NCBI RefSeq assembly: GCF_014651535.1
Contig: NZ_BMXB01000006.1
Coordinates: 1-64,000, forward strand
Source: Salinimicrobium marinum
GTDB taxonomy: Bacteria; Bacteroidota; Bacteroidia; Flavobacteriales; Flavobacteriaceae
Length of the DNA: 64,000 nucleotides
Direction of reading: 5' to 3'
The notes under the pieces were generated by a model. It was not told where the DNA came from. It saw only the letters and a program-made list of their open reading frames with translations, and ran no database searches. This document shows positions 18,136 through 26,669 of this stretch, piece after piece. The number at the start of each line of letters is the position of its first letter. Within the stretch, counting starts at the first letter, position 1. A program made the translations under genes and the position numbers.

Positions 18136-18964
18136 TCAGTTTATTTCCGCAGTTATGGCAAAATTCGGCCTTATCCAGATGTTTTGTTTCGTTGCAGTAA
18201 CGGCACACCTGGGTATTGGTGGGAATAGGTTTACTGCCGCCCATGCTTCTTGAATATTCTGCACTTACAATTCCGGTAGGTACTGCAATGATGCCATAAC
18301 CCGTGATCATGATGATAGAAGCAATGAACTGTCCCAGCGGGGTTACTGGATGAATGTCCCCAAAACCCACTGTTGTAAGGGTTACAATACACCAATAGAT
18401 CCCAATGGGAATGCTTGTATATCCATTTTCGGGCCCTTCCACAAGATACATTACAGTGCCCATAATAATACAAAGTACAAAAACCGCAAAAAGAAACACC
18501 AGGATCTTGGCCTTGCTGTCCCGTAAAGCTCTTAGAAGTTTGTTGGATTCCCCAATATAGCGGGTGATCTTCAGGATCCTGAAAACCCTCAGCAATCGCA
18601 AAGAACGTACAGCAAATAACAGGTTATGGCCACCTCCCAAAAAGGCTAGGTAAGTAGGAATCGTGGAAAGTAGATCTACTATCCCGTAGAAACTAAAAAT
18701 GTACCTGAAAGGCTTATTTATGGCAATGATCCTTAAAAAATATTCTATGCTGAAGATGATCGTGATGATCCATTCTGCCGTATAAAACTGCCAGTAGTAT
18801 CTTTCATTCACATGCGGAATGCTTTCCAGCATCACGAGGATGATACTCAGGACGATCACAAATAGCAGAGCAACATCAAAGAATTTACCTGCAGGAGTAT
18901 CTGCTTCGTAAATGATCTCGTGCAGTTTATTTCTCCAGCCAGATGTTGATCCTGTTGTCTTCAA
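18128..18964 (-). CDS. Voltage-gated-type K+ channel with C-terminal zinc ribbon
   Basis: Six-transmembrane potassium channel, 278 residues. Helices S1-S3 lie at about 28-110, an arginine-bearing S4 at about 120-136 (RSLRLLRVFRILKITRY), the pore loop with selectivity filter TVGFGD at 198-203, and S6 at about 211-233. After S6 the protein ends in a compact zinc-ribbon-like CxxC-x11-CxxC (C254, C257, C269, C272) instead of a longer regulatory domain. Bacterial homologues carry K+ across the inner membrane. It overlaps miaA by 8 bases and starts 30 bases after the DUF3857 gene. The role of the Cys motif is unknown. Confidence 0.9.
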   Translation of the reverse strand: MKTTGSTSGWRNKLHEIIYEADTPAGKFFDVALLFVIVLSIILVMLESIPHVNERYYWQFYTAEWIITIIFSIEYFLRIIAINKPFRYIFSFYGIVDLLSTIPTYLAFLGGGHNLLFAVRSLRLLRVFRILKITRYIGESNKLLRALRDSKAKILVFLFAVFVLCIIMGTVMYLVEGPENGYTSIPIGIYWCIVTLTTVGFGDIHPVTPLGQFIASIIMITGYGIIAVPTGIVSAEYSRSMGGSKPIPTNTQVCRYCNETKHLDKAEFCHNCGNKLNE

Positions 18965-18994
18965 ACTTAAGATAAATTTTATTGTTCCTGCAAT

Positions 18995-20968
18995 TTAGCT
19001 TTTTTGCCTGATTACAATAAGAGATTGCTTCTGAATATCAATCATCTCATTAAAAAATTCTTTTAAATAAGGGTAGTAGCCCGCAGCATACACAGCCTTT
19101 GGAAAAGTAACGCGGCAATGGATATTCACAATGTTTTCATCTAGCTGTTGTACTACAAAATTAAGTGTACCTCCGTTTTCCGGCAACCTTAACAGCTTCT
19201 GTTCCGGTAGCTCGATCACTTCGTGTCCTTCAGGGATCTCCAAATGAATACTGTAGGAATAGGCATCCTTATAGCCAAAATCAATAGGGTAGTGGCGTTC
19301 CTTCAGCTGGAAAGGATTCTCTCCAAAAAAGGCAAAACTGAAAGGGTTTACGTAAATAAGATCATTGATCTTCTGTGATTCATTGTTCAGGTCAAAATTA
19401 AGGTCCAAAGCTTCTGCAGTGTAATTTTTAAGCAGGTATTTTACATTTTTGCTCCTTGTATGGGGATTAGGAGTGGTAAGGGTGTTGAAAATTTCTGCAT
19501 TGGAAAGGTCATCCAGCTTTTCCCGGGCTATGATAGCGTGATATCCCGAAAAAGAATGCTGTGATATTCCTGTGGAGGTACCATCGCTGTTGACAATGAT
19601 GGAATCCCTCACTGCAATCACTGAAAAATTATCTGGTTCAATATCTACCCAGGAACTTTCGTCTTTGAAATCCAGAAGTCGGGCATAAGAGTTGAGGCAG
19701 CGGTAAGGCAGGTTTCCAAAATCAAGATATTTTTCGGTTGCATCCAGGAAGTACTTTTCACCTTCTACTTCCAGCTGTACAGTGAGGTAATTGAATTCGC
19801 TTAAAACCGGATAAAGTTTGGTAGGCAATCCATTGGCACGGGTAGAATTTAATACCGGCCATACCTTGTATCCCTGCTCCTGGTAAATATTATGCAACAG
19901 TCCATTAATACCTGACACATTTCCAGATTGCTCTTTCAAAACATCTTTTATGCTCATGTCACCAAAGATCTTATAGTCGCCGTTCCACTTGTAGTTGTCT
20001 TTGACGAAAGCGTAGATTTTTTGGGCTTTTTCCAGATTGTTGGGCATATTCTGGATATCCTCCGGAAGGACATTTTTTACTGCAGAAGTTTTTTTAAGTT
20101 GCCGGCCAAGATCTCCATCTGTACGTATTTCTTTATCGACATCTTTCCAGGTCTTGGTGTATTTTGTCACCCGGCCGTCAAGTGCAGTGACTTCCATAAG
20201 CTCATATTCAATACGGGTAATGAAGTTGTACCGGGAGGTAAGGTAATTTTCTTCCACAAAGGCAGGAATATGTTCCATTAAATATACCGTATTCACGCAG
20301 GATCCGGGATTTGTAGCGTCTTTAAAGAAACAGTTCTTTACAAGTTCTGCATCGTGTTTGGTGAATTGCTGTGTACCTACTTTTTTAATGTTGTAGTTAA
20401 AATTCCCCGGAATCTCACTCACGAATTTGCTGTAGATCTTAGGAATATCTTCCTGAAACCACCAGGTTTGGAACTTATAGAAAAAAGGAGATTCCAGTTC
20501 GTAGGAGTAGACGATCACAGCTCCCGGACGTAGTGCGGGGAAGGTGAATTTTACGAGATCATAATCGGGATTTTCTTCCGTATAGATCTTAGAGGCTTCG
20601 AGGATTTCCTGCTTTATGCTCCCGTTCTCCATATAATAGGTGGCGGCCTGGAGTTTATTTAATTTTTCCTTTGTCTGGCTGTTCTTTGAAAGCCTGATTT
20701 TAATATCGGCATGTTCGTAGCCTTCTGTATTAAGGATCTTCACCTTTGCAGTGTAATCTGTAATAAGTTTTAGAGTATTTCCTTCACGAAACCTGGTAAA
20801 ACCTTCTTCATAGATGTAAAAGGCATTTGCAGTAGAATCTTTGGAGTAGCTGTTGGAGTTTAAGTCTCCGGCAGTTACGATGGCATCCTGTATTCTGAAG
20901 TTTTCTTCCTGTGCCTGCAGAAGTGTAAATGAGAAGAAAAGCAGTAGGAGAGGTAAAAATTTATTCAT
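18995..20968 (-). CDS. Exported DUF3857/pseudo-transglutaminase protein
   Basis: Exported protein of 657 residues with a signal peptide (about 1-19). A DUF3857 domain (about 55-230) is followed by a transglutaminase-like core (about 285-400) and a C-terminal beta domain. Where active transglutaminases have Cys, this protein reads SGNVSGINGLL, and the histidine position reads FNYLTV; only the Asp of FLDAT remains. Flavobacterial relatives share this replacement as far as I recall, so the domain is probably a non-catalytic binding module. The start overlaps the upstream exonuclease gene by 8 bases. The function is unknown. Confidence 0.85.
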   Translation of the reverse strand: MNKFLPLLLLFFSFTLLQAQEENFRIQDAIVTAGDLNSNSYSKDSTANAFYIYEEGFTRFREGNTLKLITDYTAKVKILNTEGYEHADIKIRLSKNSQTKEKLNKLQAATYYMENGSIKQEILEASKIYTEENPDYDLVKFTFPALRPGAVIVYSYELESPFFYKFQTWWFQEDIPKIYSKFVSEIPGNFNYNIKKVGTQQFTKHDAELVKNCFFKDATNPGSCVNTVYLMEHIPAFVEENYLTSRYNFITRIEYELMEVTALDGRVTKYTKTWKDVDKEIRTDGDLGRQLKKTSAVKNVLPEDIQNMPNNLEKAQKIYAFVKDNYKWNGDYKIFGDMSIKDVLKEQSGNVSGINGLLHNIYQEQGYKVWPVLNSTRANGLPTKLYPVLSEFNYLTVQLEVEGEKYFLDATEKYLDFGNLPYRCLNSYARLLDFKDESSWVDIEPDNFSVIAVRDSIIVNSDGTSTGISQHSFSGYHAIIAREKLDDLSNAEIFNTLTTPNPHTRSKNVKYLLKNYTAEALDLNFDLNNESQKINDLIYVNPFSFAFFGENPFQLKERHYPIDFGYKDAYSYSIHLEIPEGHEVIELPEQKLLRLPENGGTLNFVVQQLDENIVNIHCRVTFPKAVYAAGYYPYLKEFFNEMIDIQKQSLIVIRQKS

Positions 20969-22334
20969 TTGCAGAGAGTTCTATGATCTTTAATTTGTTG
21001 TTTTTTCTCAGGTAACTTTGAATAATGTGTTGCGCATCCCTGTCACTTTTCATTGGGGTGATGATGGACTTGATGATGTCAATATTATTAAGCTGATAAT
21101 TAAGGTTGAAATAACCAATACCTTTGAACTCTCCTTCTTCTACAAGCAATGCGCTTTTTTCATCGATATCCCGTCCCCGGTCAATTACGAGCATGTTTTT
21201 GTTTTCATAGCTGTATCTCGCTATAACTTCTTCCACTCTTTGGTTATAATCTTCGGGAGTTTCTTTTTCTGCACAGGCTCCCTTACATTCCTGTATACTG
21301 TAATTAAAACAGGCTCCGTTACCCGAATATAATCCGGTGTATCGCTGGCACAAATTATAATTGCTTACAATTTCGGTCAAAACAGCTTTTGCCTGCTGAA
21401 GATTGGTAAAAGTGGTAATGTTTTTTTTACGTCCGTCTGCTTTTCCTATTTTCAAATGAATGTAACCATTGGTATCAACAGTTTTGTAAAGCGCGTAACT
21501 AAATATCGTTTTGGTAAGGGATTTATTGAATTTAGGTTTGTTCCGTTTAATCTCTTCGTTTTCCTTTAAAAGAGCATTAAGTTCATTTCCAGTAGCTTCA
21601 TAAGTGATGGAAACCACCTCTTTCTGAATTTCCAGAGATTTGCGGTTGTCACTTGTAAAATGCTGATTAACCCGTTTTTTGATGTTCCTGCTTTTTCCAA
21701 TGTAAATGATATCCCCTTCAGAGTTATGGAGATAATATACTCCTGTAATCGACGGAAGGTCCTCCAGCAAATGCACCAGTTTCGTATCCATTGTATTTTT
21801 GGGAGTGCTCCTTACCATGCTGCGAAGGATCTCTTTTTCGGTATCCTTAGCCAGTAGCATTTTAAAAAGCTTCACGGTTGCCTGTGCATCCCCATTCGCC
21901 CGGTGACGGTCACTCAGCGGAATTCCCAGCGCTCGAACCAGTTTTCCAAGGCTATAGGATTTTTGCCCGGGAATCAGTTTTTTAGATAATTCCACCGTAC
22001 AAAGGCTTTGTCGCTCGTAATCGAAGCCAAGGCGCATGTACTCTGTCCTTAAGATCCGGTAATCGAATTTGGCGTTATGGGCCACCAGAATGCAGTCTCG
22101 GGTAATTTCCACAATTCTCCTGGCCACCTCAAAAAATTTGGGAGCATTACGGAGCATTTCATTATTGATCCCCGTAAGTCCAACCACGAATGGCTGAATG
22201 GGTATTTCGGGATTGATAAGGCTTATATACTGGTCTACGACCTTATGGCCGTCAAATTTATAAATGGCAATTTCTGTGATCCCCTCTTCATTATACTTCC
22301 CGCCGGTAGTTTCTATGTCTAAAATTGCGTACAA
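20961..22334 (-). CDS. DnaQ-like 3'-5' exonuclease fused to GIY-YIG nuclease
   Basis: Two nuclease domains lie in one 457-residue chain. Residues 1-165 form a DEDDh exonuclease: D6/E8 in LDIETTG, D91 in AHNAKFDYRIL, H144 and D149. Residues about 195-275 form a UvrC/Cho-type GIY-YIG domain (GVYY at 198-201, YIG at 211-213, R221). The C-terminal 180 residues include a cysteine cluster (C-x-RYTGLYSGNGAC-x-C-x-GAC pattern) like the region after the UvrC nuclease. It probably acts in DNA repair, nicking and trimming DNA. The start is TTG (22332-22334); no ATG is available before an in-frame stop. It lies 15 bases after yggS and overlaps the DUF3857 gene. Confidence 0.9.
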   Translation of the reverse strand: MYAILDIETTGGKYNEEGITEIAIYKFDGHKVVDQYISLINPEIPIQPFVVGLTGINNEMLRNAPKFFEVARRIVEITRDCILVAHNAKFDYRILRTEYMRLGFDYERQSLCTVELSKKLIPGQKSYSLGKLVRALGIPLSDRHRANGDAQATVKLFKMLLAKDTEKEILRSMVRSTPKNTMDTKLVHLLEDLPSITGVYYLHNSEGDIIYIGKSRNIKKRVNQHFTSDNRKSLEIQKEVVSITYEATGNELNALLKENEEIKRNKPKFNKSLTKTIFSYALYKTVDTNGYIHLKIGKADGRKKNITTFTNLQQAKAVLTEIVSNYNLCQRYTGLYSGNGACFNYSIQECKGACAEKETPEDYNQRVEEVIARYSYENKNMLVIDRGRDIDEKSALLVEEGEFKGIGYFNLNYQLNNIDIIKSIITPMKSDRDAQHIIQSYLRKNNKLKIIELSANE

Positions 22335-22349
22335 AAGTGTGGTTCGATA

Positions 22350-23009
22350 TTAATTATAATTCCTTTCTCCAAAAATGGAACTCCCTACCCGTATCATCGT
22401 GCTTCCACATTCCAGGGCTATTTTATAGTCCCCGCTCATGCCCATAGAAAGGGTAGTGAAATCTTCCTGTTCTTGCTTAAAAGCCTCAAATGTAGTCCTT
22501 AAAAACGAAAATTCAGATTTTATCTTGTCTTCGTTTTCTGTTAAAGTAGCCATCCCCATCAATCCGGTGATCTTTACATGAGGAAGTTTGCGTAATTCTT
22601 CAGATTGAAGGATTTCTTTAGCAGCTGCAACATCCAGGCCATATTTGCTATCTTCTTCTGCTATTTTTATCTGTAATAGGCATTTAATGAGTCGGTTATG
22701 TTTTTCTGCCTGTTTGTTTATTTCTTTCAGAAGTTTCAGACTGTCTACTGCATGAATTAGCTCCACAAATTCTGCCATATATTTCACCTTGTTCCGCTGA
22801 ACGTGACCCACCATGTGCCATTCAATATCCTTTGGGAGGTCTTCCCATTTTTGGGTCATTTCCTGGATCTTATTCTCCCCAAAAATGCGCTGGCCGGCAT
22901 CGTATGCCTCCATCAGGTCTTCATTGGGTTTGGTTTTTGAAATAGCAACCAGGGATACTTCTGAAGGAATTTCAGCTTTGATTTTCTTTATGTTTTCTGA
23001 AATACTCAT
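22350..23009 (-). CDS. yggS: YggS/PLPBP family pyridoxal-phosphate homeostasis protein
   Basis: Single-domain alanine-racemase-like barrel, 219 residues, that binds PLP without known catalysis and buffers vitamin B6 and amino-acid pools. The PLP lysine is K25 in VAISKTKP, FGENKIQE (about 43-50) and WHMVGHVQRNK (about 63-73) are family signatures, and GMSGDYKIAL-x-GSTMIRVGSSIFG near the C-terminus binds phosphate. It is within a minus-strand run with the DUF1015 gene 50 bases upstream and the exonuclease fusion 15 bases downstream. Confidence 0.95.
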   Translation of the reverse strand: MSISENIKKIKAEIPSEVSLVAISKTKPNEDLMEAYDAGQRIFGENKIQEMTQKWEDLPKDIEWHMVGHVQRNKVKYMAEFVELIHAVDSLKLLKEINKQAEKHNRLIKCLLQIKIAEEDSKYGLDVAAAKEILQSEELRKLPHVKITGLMGMATLTENEDKIKSEFSFLRTTFEAFKQEQEDFTTLSMGMSGDYKIALECGSTMIRVGSSIFGERNYN

Positions 23010-23059
23010 TTTTATCTTCTTTTGAATTTCTTCTGAAAAATTTCTTTTTCCTGAAATTA

Positions 23060-24295
23060 TTAAAATTCATATACAGTTAATCCGCTTCTTAATTTTGGTT
23101 CAATATAAGTGCTTTTAGGGGGCATGATCGAACCTTCGTCAGAGATCTGTTTGACTTCTTCGATGGTTGGCGGAAGCATCCCGAAACCAACTATGAAATC
23201 ACCTTCATCCACAGCTTTTTTTACCTCAAAAGGCTCATTTTTACCTGGAAGATAGGCTATCCTGCGGTCATTTTTCAAATCTGAAATGCCGAGCAAAGGC
23301 TGCAATATTTTAATGTAGAGGATATAAGGATCCAATTCGCTGAGGGAATTAGTAAACTCGTAATTGGTTTTTCTAAGATACAACGAATAAAATTCTCCGT
23401 CAAGATACATGGAAAAATGATGTTTTTTGGAAGGTTTGTACAAATCTTCCCCACGGTTCTCAATCCTGAACCATTCATCCAGTAACATTAAAAATTCCTT
23501 TTTTGAAAGTCCGTTGAGATCCCGCACCAGTCGGTTGAATTCGTAAAGTTTAAGGCTGCTTTCTGCAATTAGATAGCTTAAAAAATAATTGTAAGGCTCT
23601 TCTCCGGTATGGTTGGGATTATTTTCTTTAGATTCTTTGGCAAGCAGGGAGGAGGAAGCGCTGCGATGATGCCCGTCTGCAATATAAACCGCTTTCATTT
23701 TTTCAAACTCCGATTTTATCTGGGCTGCGGTTTTGGGATCATTTACCACCCATAAACGATTGGTTTCTTTATTGAGCGAAGTAAATTCATATTCCGGACG
23801 CTGCTGCATTGTTTCAGAAATGATCTGGTTCACCAGCTCGCTGTCGGGATACGTCAAAAGAACGGGTTCGGTATTAAAACCAACAATCTTGAGGTAATCT
23901 TTAAAAAGCCTTTCCCGGTGGGAAATCGTGTCTTCGTGCTTTTTTATAATGTCATTTTCGTAATCTTCCACACTGGCAGCCGCTATAATTCCGCAGTATT
24001 TCTGGTGACGGGACTGGGTTTCATAGATGTAGTAACACGGAAGTTCATCCTGAATAAAAATGCCTTCTTCCTTAAATTCGGAATAGCGGTTTTTTACCAA
24101 TCTAAATTTCTTTTCGCCCGTAATATCTTCATGAAATTTGTATCCCGGATTGATAATATGCAAAAATGAATACGGATTGTGATCCAGCTGAAACTTTAGT
24201 TCTTCCACCGAATACTCCTGATAGGGACGGGATGACACCAGCCCCACTTTGTCCCTGGAAGGCCTGACTGCTTTAAACGGAATTATTTTTGCCAA
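23060..24295 (-). CDS. DUF1015 family protein
   Basis: Cytoplasmic protein of 411 residues matching the DUF1015 family: opening MAKIIPFKAVRPSRDKVG, the HILNPGYKF-like segment near 46-52, and the conserved YIADGHHRSASS motif near 200-211. The DGHHR motif suggests a catalytic or metal/phosphate site, but no reaction is firmly established for the family. Relatives are often next to serine-pathway or 3-phosphoglycerate dehydrogenase genes; here the neighbour is yggS. A 379-base gap separates it from the dehydrogenase gene upstream, so it probably has its own promoter. Confidence 0.88.
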   Translation of the reverse strand: MAKIIPFKAVRPSRDKVGLVSSRPYQEYSVEELKFQLDHNPYSFLHIINPGYKFHEDITGEKKFRLVKNRYSEFKEEGIFIQDELPCYYIYETQSRHQKYCGIIAAASVEDYENDIIKKHEDTISHRERLFKDYLKIVGFNTEPVLLTYPDSELVNQIISETMQQRPEYEFTSLNKETNRLWVVNDPKTAAQIKSEFEKMKAVYIADGHHRSASSSLLAKESKENNPNHTGEEPYNYFLSYLIAESSLKLYEFNRLVRDLNGLSKKEFLMLLDEWFRIENRGEDLYKPSKKHHFSMYLDGEFYSLYLRKTNYEFTNSLSELDPYILYIKILQPLLGISDLKNDRRIAYLPGKNEPFEVKKAVDEGDFIVGFGMLPPTIEEVKQISDEGSIMPPKSTYIEPKLRSGLTVYEF

Positions 24296-24674
24296 TATTT
24301 GTAGTTAAAATTCAATATTTCTGGTTTTCTTGAAAAAAGGTTGCAGGTTGTAAATTCCAAAAGGCCAGGCTGCAATTAAATCCGCTTTTCCTGTTTTGTG
24401 AAATTTGAAGGGATCAGAAAAAAGTAGTAAGATCCAATTCTCAACCCCAATACTTTTATAAGTTCAGGAATTCCTTTTTTTTTATGAAATGTCTTGCTAT
24501 TAGTCTATGCCATCCACGCAAAGGCGCAGTGATTTTCGCTAATTTCGCAAAGAAAAAATCCAGTATTAAAAATCGCAAATCCCAAATTCCAGAAAAGGTT
24601 TTCTTATCTCTCTTCTCTTTCTTCTGGTTCCTCACAAACCAAAAATCTCTAATCTCACATCTAAGATTTCAAAT
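24296..24674. other. Low-complexity intergenic region
   Basis: The 379-base gap between the DUF1015 and 3-hydroxyacyl-CoA dehydrogenase genes has no convincing gene. A plus-strand 64-codon frame crosses it but reads as low-complexity Lys/Ser/Phe sequence. The DNA consists of short repeated words such as CGCAAAG, CAAATCCCAAATTCC and ATCTAA-type runs. Confidence 0.6.
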
Positions 24675-25577
24675 CTAAATAAACTGCTTCGAAACCTTTT
24701 CAGCTTTTCTGCTTTCGGAATAATCATAAAAACCTTCACCCGATTTCACACCGAATTTTCCTGCCTGCACCATGTTTACCAATAGTGGAGAAGGGGCGTA
24801 TTTCGGATTTTTGAATCCGTTGTACATCACTTCCAGGATGGACAGGCATACATCCAGTCCGATGAAATCTGCCAGCTGAAGGGGACCCATAGGATGTGCC
24901 ATTCCGAGTTTCATTACGGTGTCGATCTCCTGAACTCCTGCAACTCCGTTATAAAGAGTTTCAATCGATTCATTGATCATTGGCATCAGGATACGGTTGG
25001 CTACAAAGCCGGGATAGTCATTTACTTCTACAGGAACTTTATTCAGTTTTTCTGAAAGACTCATAATAGATTTTGTAATCTCATCACTGGTATTATAACC
25101 GCGAATGATTTCCACGAGCTTCATTACCGGCACCGGATTCATAAAATGCATCCCAATCACCCGCTGCGGATTCGAAACCACAGAAGCTATTTTAGTAATA
25201 GAAATAGAAGAGGTGTTGGAAGCTAGCACGGTATCTTCAGAACAAATGTCATCCAGCTCCTTGAAAATGGACAGTTTAAGATCCACATTTTCAGTGGCTG
25301 CTTCCACCACAAGATCCACATTTTTGGCTCCTTCAGGAATGCTGGTAAACGTGGTAATATTGTTGAGGGTGTTGTTTTTATCTTCTTCAGAAATTTTTTC
25401 TTTAGCCACCATTCTATCCAGATTTTTGGAAATGGTTTGCATTCCTTTTTCTAAAGATTTTTCTGAAATGTCAATTAAATGTGTTTTGTATCCAAATTGA
25501 GCAAAAGTGTGGGCGATTCCGTTACCCATAGTTCCTGCTCCAATGACTGCAATATTTTTCATAGTTGATTTACTCAT
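24675..25577 (-). CDS. 3-hydroxybutyryl-CoA / 3-hydroxyacyl-CoA dehydrogenase
   Basis: NAD-dependent oxidation of 3-hydroxyacyl-CoA, 300 residues. The Rossmann domain opens with GAGTMGNGIA (13-22), followed by the SNTSSISIT substrate loop, the catalytic MHFMNPVPVMKLVEII histidine-containing motif (about 144-159) and the C-terminal dimerisation domain with NRILMPMINE and DFIGLDVCLSI. The length fits the stand-alone, short-chain Hbd type rather than the fused beta-oxidation enzyme. The ATG at 25577 overlaps the previous gene's stop by 8 bases; an inner ATG (25562) gives the common start MKNIAVIGAG and is equally possible. Confidence 0.93.
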   Translation of the reverse strand: MSKSTMKNIAVIGAGTMGNGIAHTFAQFGYKTHLIDISEKSLEKGMQTISKNLDRMVAKEKISEEDKNNTLNNITTFTSIPEGAKNVDLVVEAATENVDLKLSIFKELDDICSEDTVLASNTSSISITKIASVVSNPQRVIGMHFMNPVPVMKLVEIIRGYNTSDEITKSIMSLSEKLNKVPVEVNDYPGFVANRILMPMINESIETLYNGVAGVQEIDTVMKLGMAHPMGPLQLADFIGLDVCLSILEVMYNGFKNPKYAPSPLLVNMVQAGKFGVKSGEGFYDYSESRKAEKVSKQFI

Positions 25578-26535
25578 TAAATGCGTTTATAACTTGTTTG
25601 GCAACCTTTAAAGCTTCTGTTCCCTGTTCCAGGCTAACCACCGGTGTGGTATTGTTCCTTATTGCATCTGCAAAAGAGTTCAATTCGTCAAGAATGGCAT
25701 TATTGGGACTCACAGTAGGATTGTCAAAATAGATCTGTTTTTTGATGCCCTCTGCGTTTTGCAGGATCATGTCAAAATCTCCCGCCTCTTTGGGAGCATC
25801 TTTCATTTTTACCACCTCACATTTTTTCTCCAGGTAATCTACCGAGATATACGCATCCCGCTGAAAAAATCTTGATTTCCGCATATTCTTCAGGGAAATC
25901 CTGCTGGCTGTAAGGTTAGCGACACACCCGTTTTCAAACTCAATACGGGCATTCGCAATATCGGGGGTTTCACTTATTACTGAAACTCCGCTGGCACTAA
26001 TCTTTTTTACCTTGGATTTTACCACACTCAGAATAGCATCAATATCGTGGATCATCAAATCCAGCACCACGGGAACGTCTGTTCCCCGGGGATTAAATTC
26101 TGCCAGCCTGTGGGCTTCAATGAACATGGGGTTTTCAATTTTAGAGCTAACTGCGCTAAAAGCAGGATTGAACCGTTCCACATGTCCTACCTGACCTTTA
26201 ACTCCATATTCTTTTGCGAGCGCCACAAGTTGATCTGCTTCCTCCACTGTGTTGGTGATAGGTTTTTCAATAAAAAGGTGCTTCCCGGCGGTGATTGCTT
26301 TTTTTCCTGCTTCAAAATGAGACATGGTGGGAGTGACCACATCTACAACATCTACAGCCTTTATAAGTTCATCTATGTTTTTGAAGTAAGTATATCCGAA
26401 TTCTTTTTCGATCTCTTTGCCGTAGTCTTCATTGATATCATGAAATCCAATAAGATCATATTCTGTCGATTCCTGTAGTAGGCGAAGATGGATTTTCCCC
26501 AAATGTCCCGCGCCCAATACGCCTGCCTTTAGCAT
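25570..26535 (-). CDS. Gfo/Idh/MocA family oxidoreductase
   Basis: NAD(P)-dependent sugar or inositol-type oxidoreductase, 321 residues. It has the Rossmann GAGHLGKIHL at 7-16, the conserved EKPITN (the EKP lysine, about 95-97), and GHVERFNPAF in the middle where the family places catalytic residues. The second, alpha/beta domain runs from about 125. It is co-transcribed with the 3-hydroxyacyl-CoA dehydrogenase through an 8-base overlap, but the two enzymes have no obvious common pathway. A TATTTTTG box on the minus strand precedes it. The substrate is unknown. Confidence 0.92.
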   Translation of the reverse strand: MLKAGVLGAGHLGKIHLRLLQESTEYDLIGFHDINEDYGKEIEKEFGYTYFKNIDELIKAVDVVDVVTPTMSHFEAGKKAITAGKHLFIEKPITNTVEEADQLVALAKEYGVKGQVGHVERFNPAFSAVSSKIENPMFIEAHRLAEFNPRGTDVPVVLDLMIHDIDAILSVVKSKVKKISASGVSVISETPDIANARIEFENGCVANLTASRISLKNMRKSRFFQRDAYISVDYLEKKCEVVKMKDAPKEAGDFDMILQNAEGIKKQIYFDNPTVSPNNAILDELNSFADAIRNNTTPVVSLEQGTEALKVAKQVINAFNE

Positions 26536-26550
26536 AATTTACGTTTTCAA

Positions 26551-26558
26551 CAAAAATA
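26551..26558 (-). promoter_or_regulatory. Predicted -7 box of the Gfo/Idh-dehydrogenase operon
   Basis: The minus strand reads TATTTTTG, an exact TAnnTTTG match 16 bases before the ATG at 26535. Confidence 0.45.
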
Positions 26559-26669
26559 AGATTTCTTAGCTTAAAGCCAATGAGAGTTTTATGATAAAAG
26601 CTTTTTTACTGTGGCTTTTTTTCTTCATCAATTGTTAAGGTTTGCTTAATTTTGGTCCTTTCAAAAACA

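Noticed and set aside
24484-24678. Plus-strand 64-codon frame
   Set aside because: Low-complexity repeats of short words; no conserved-looking domain and no promoter box.
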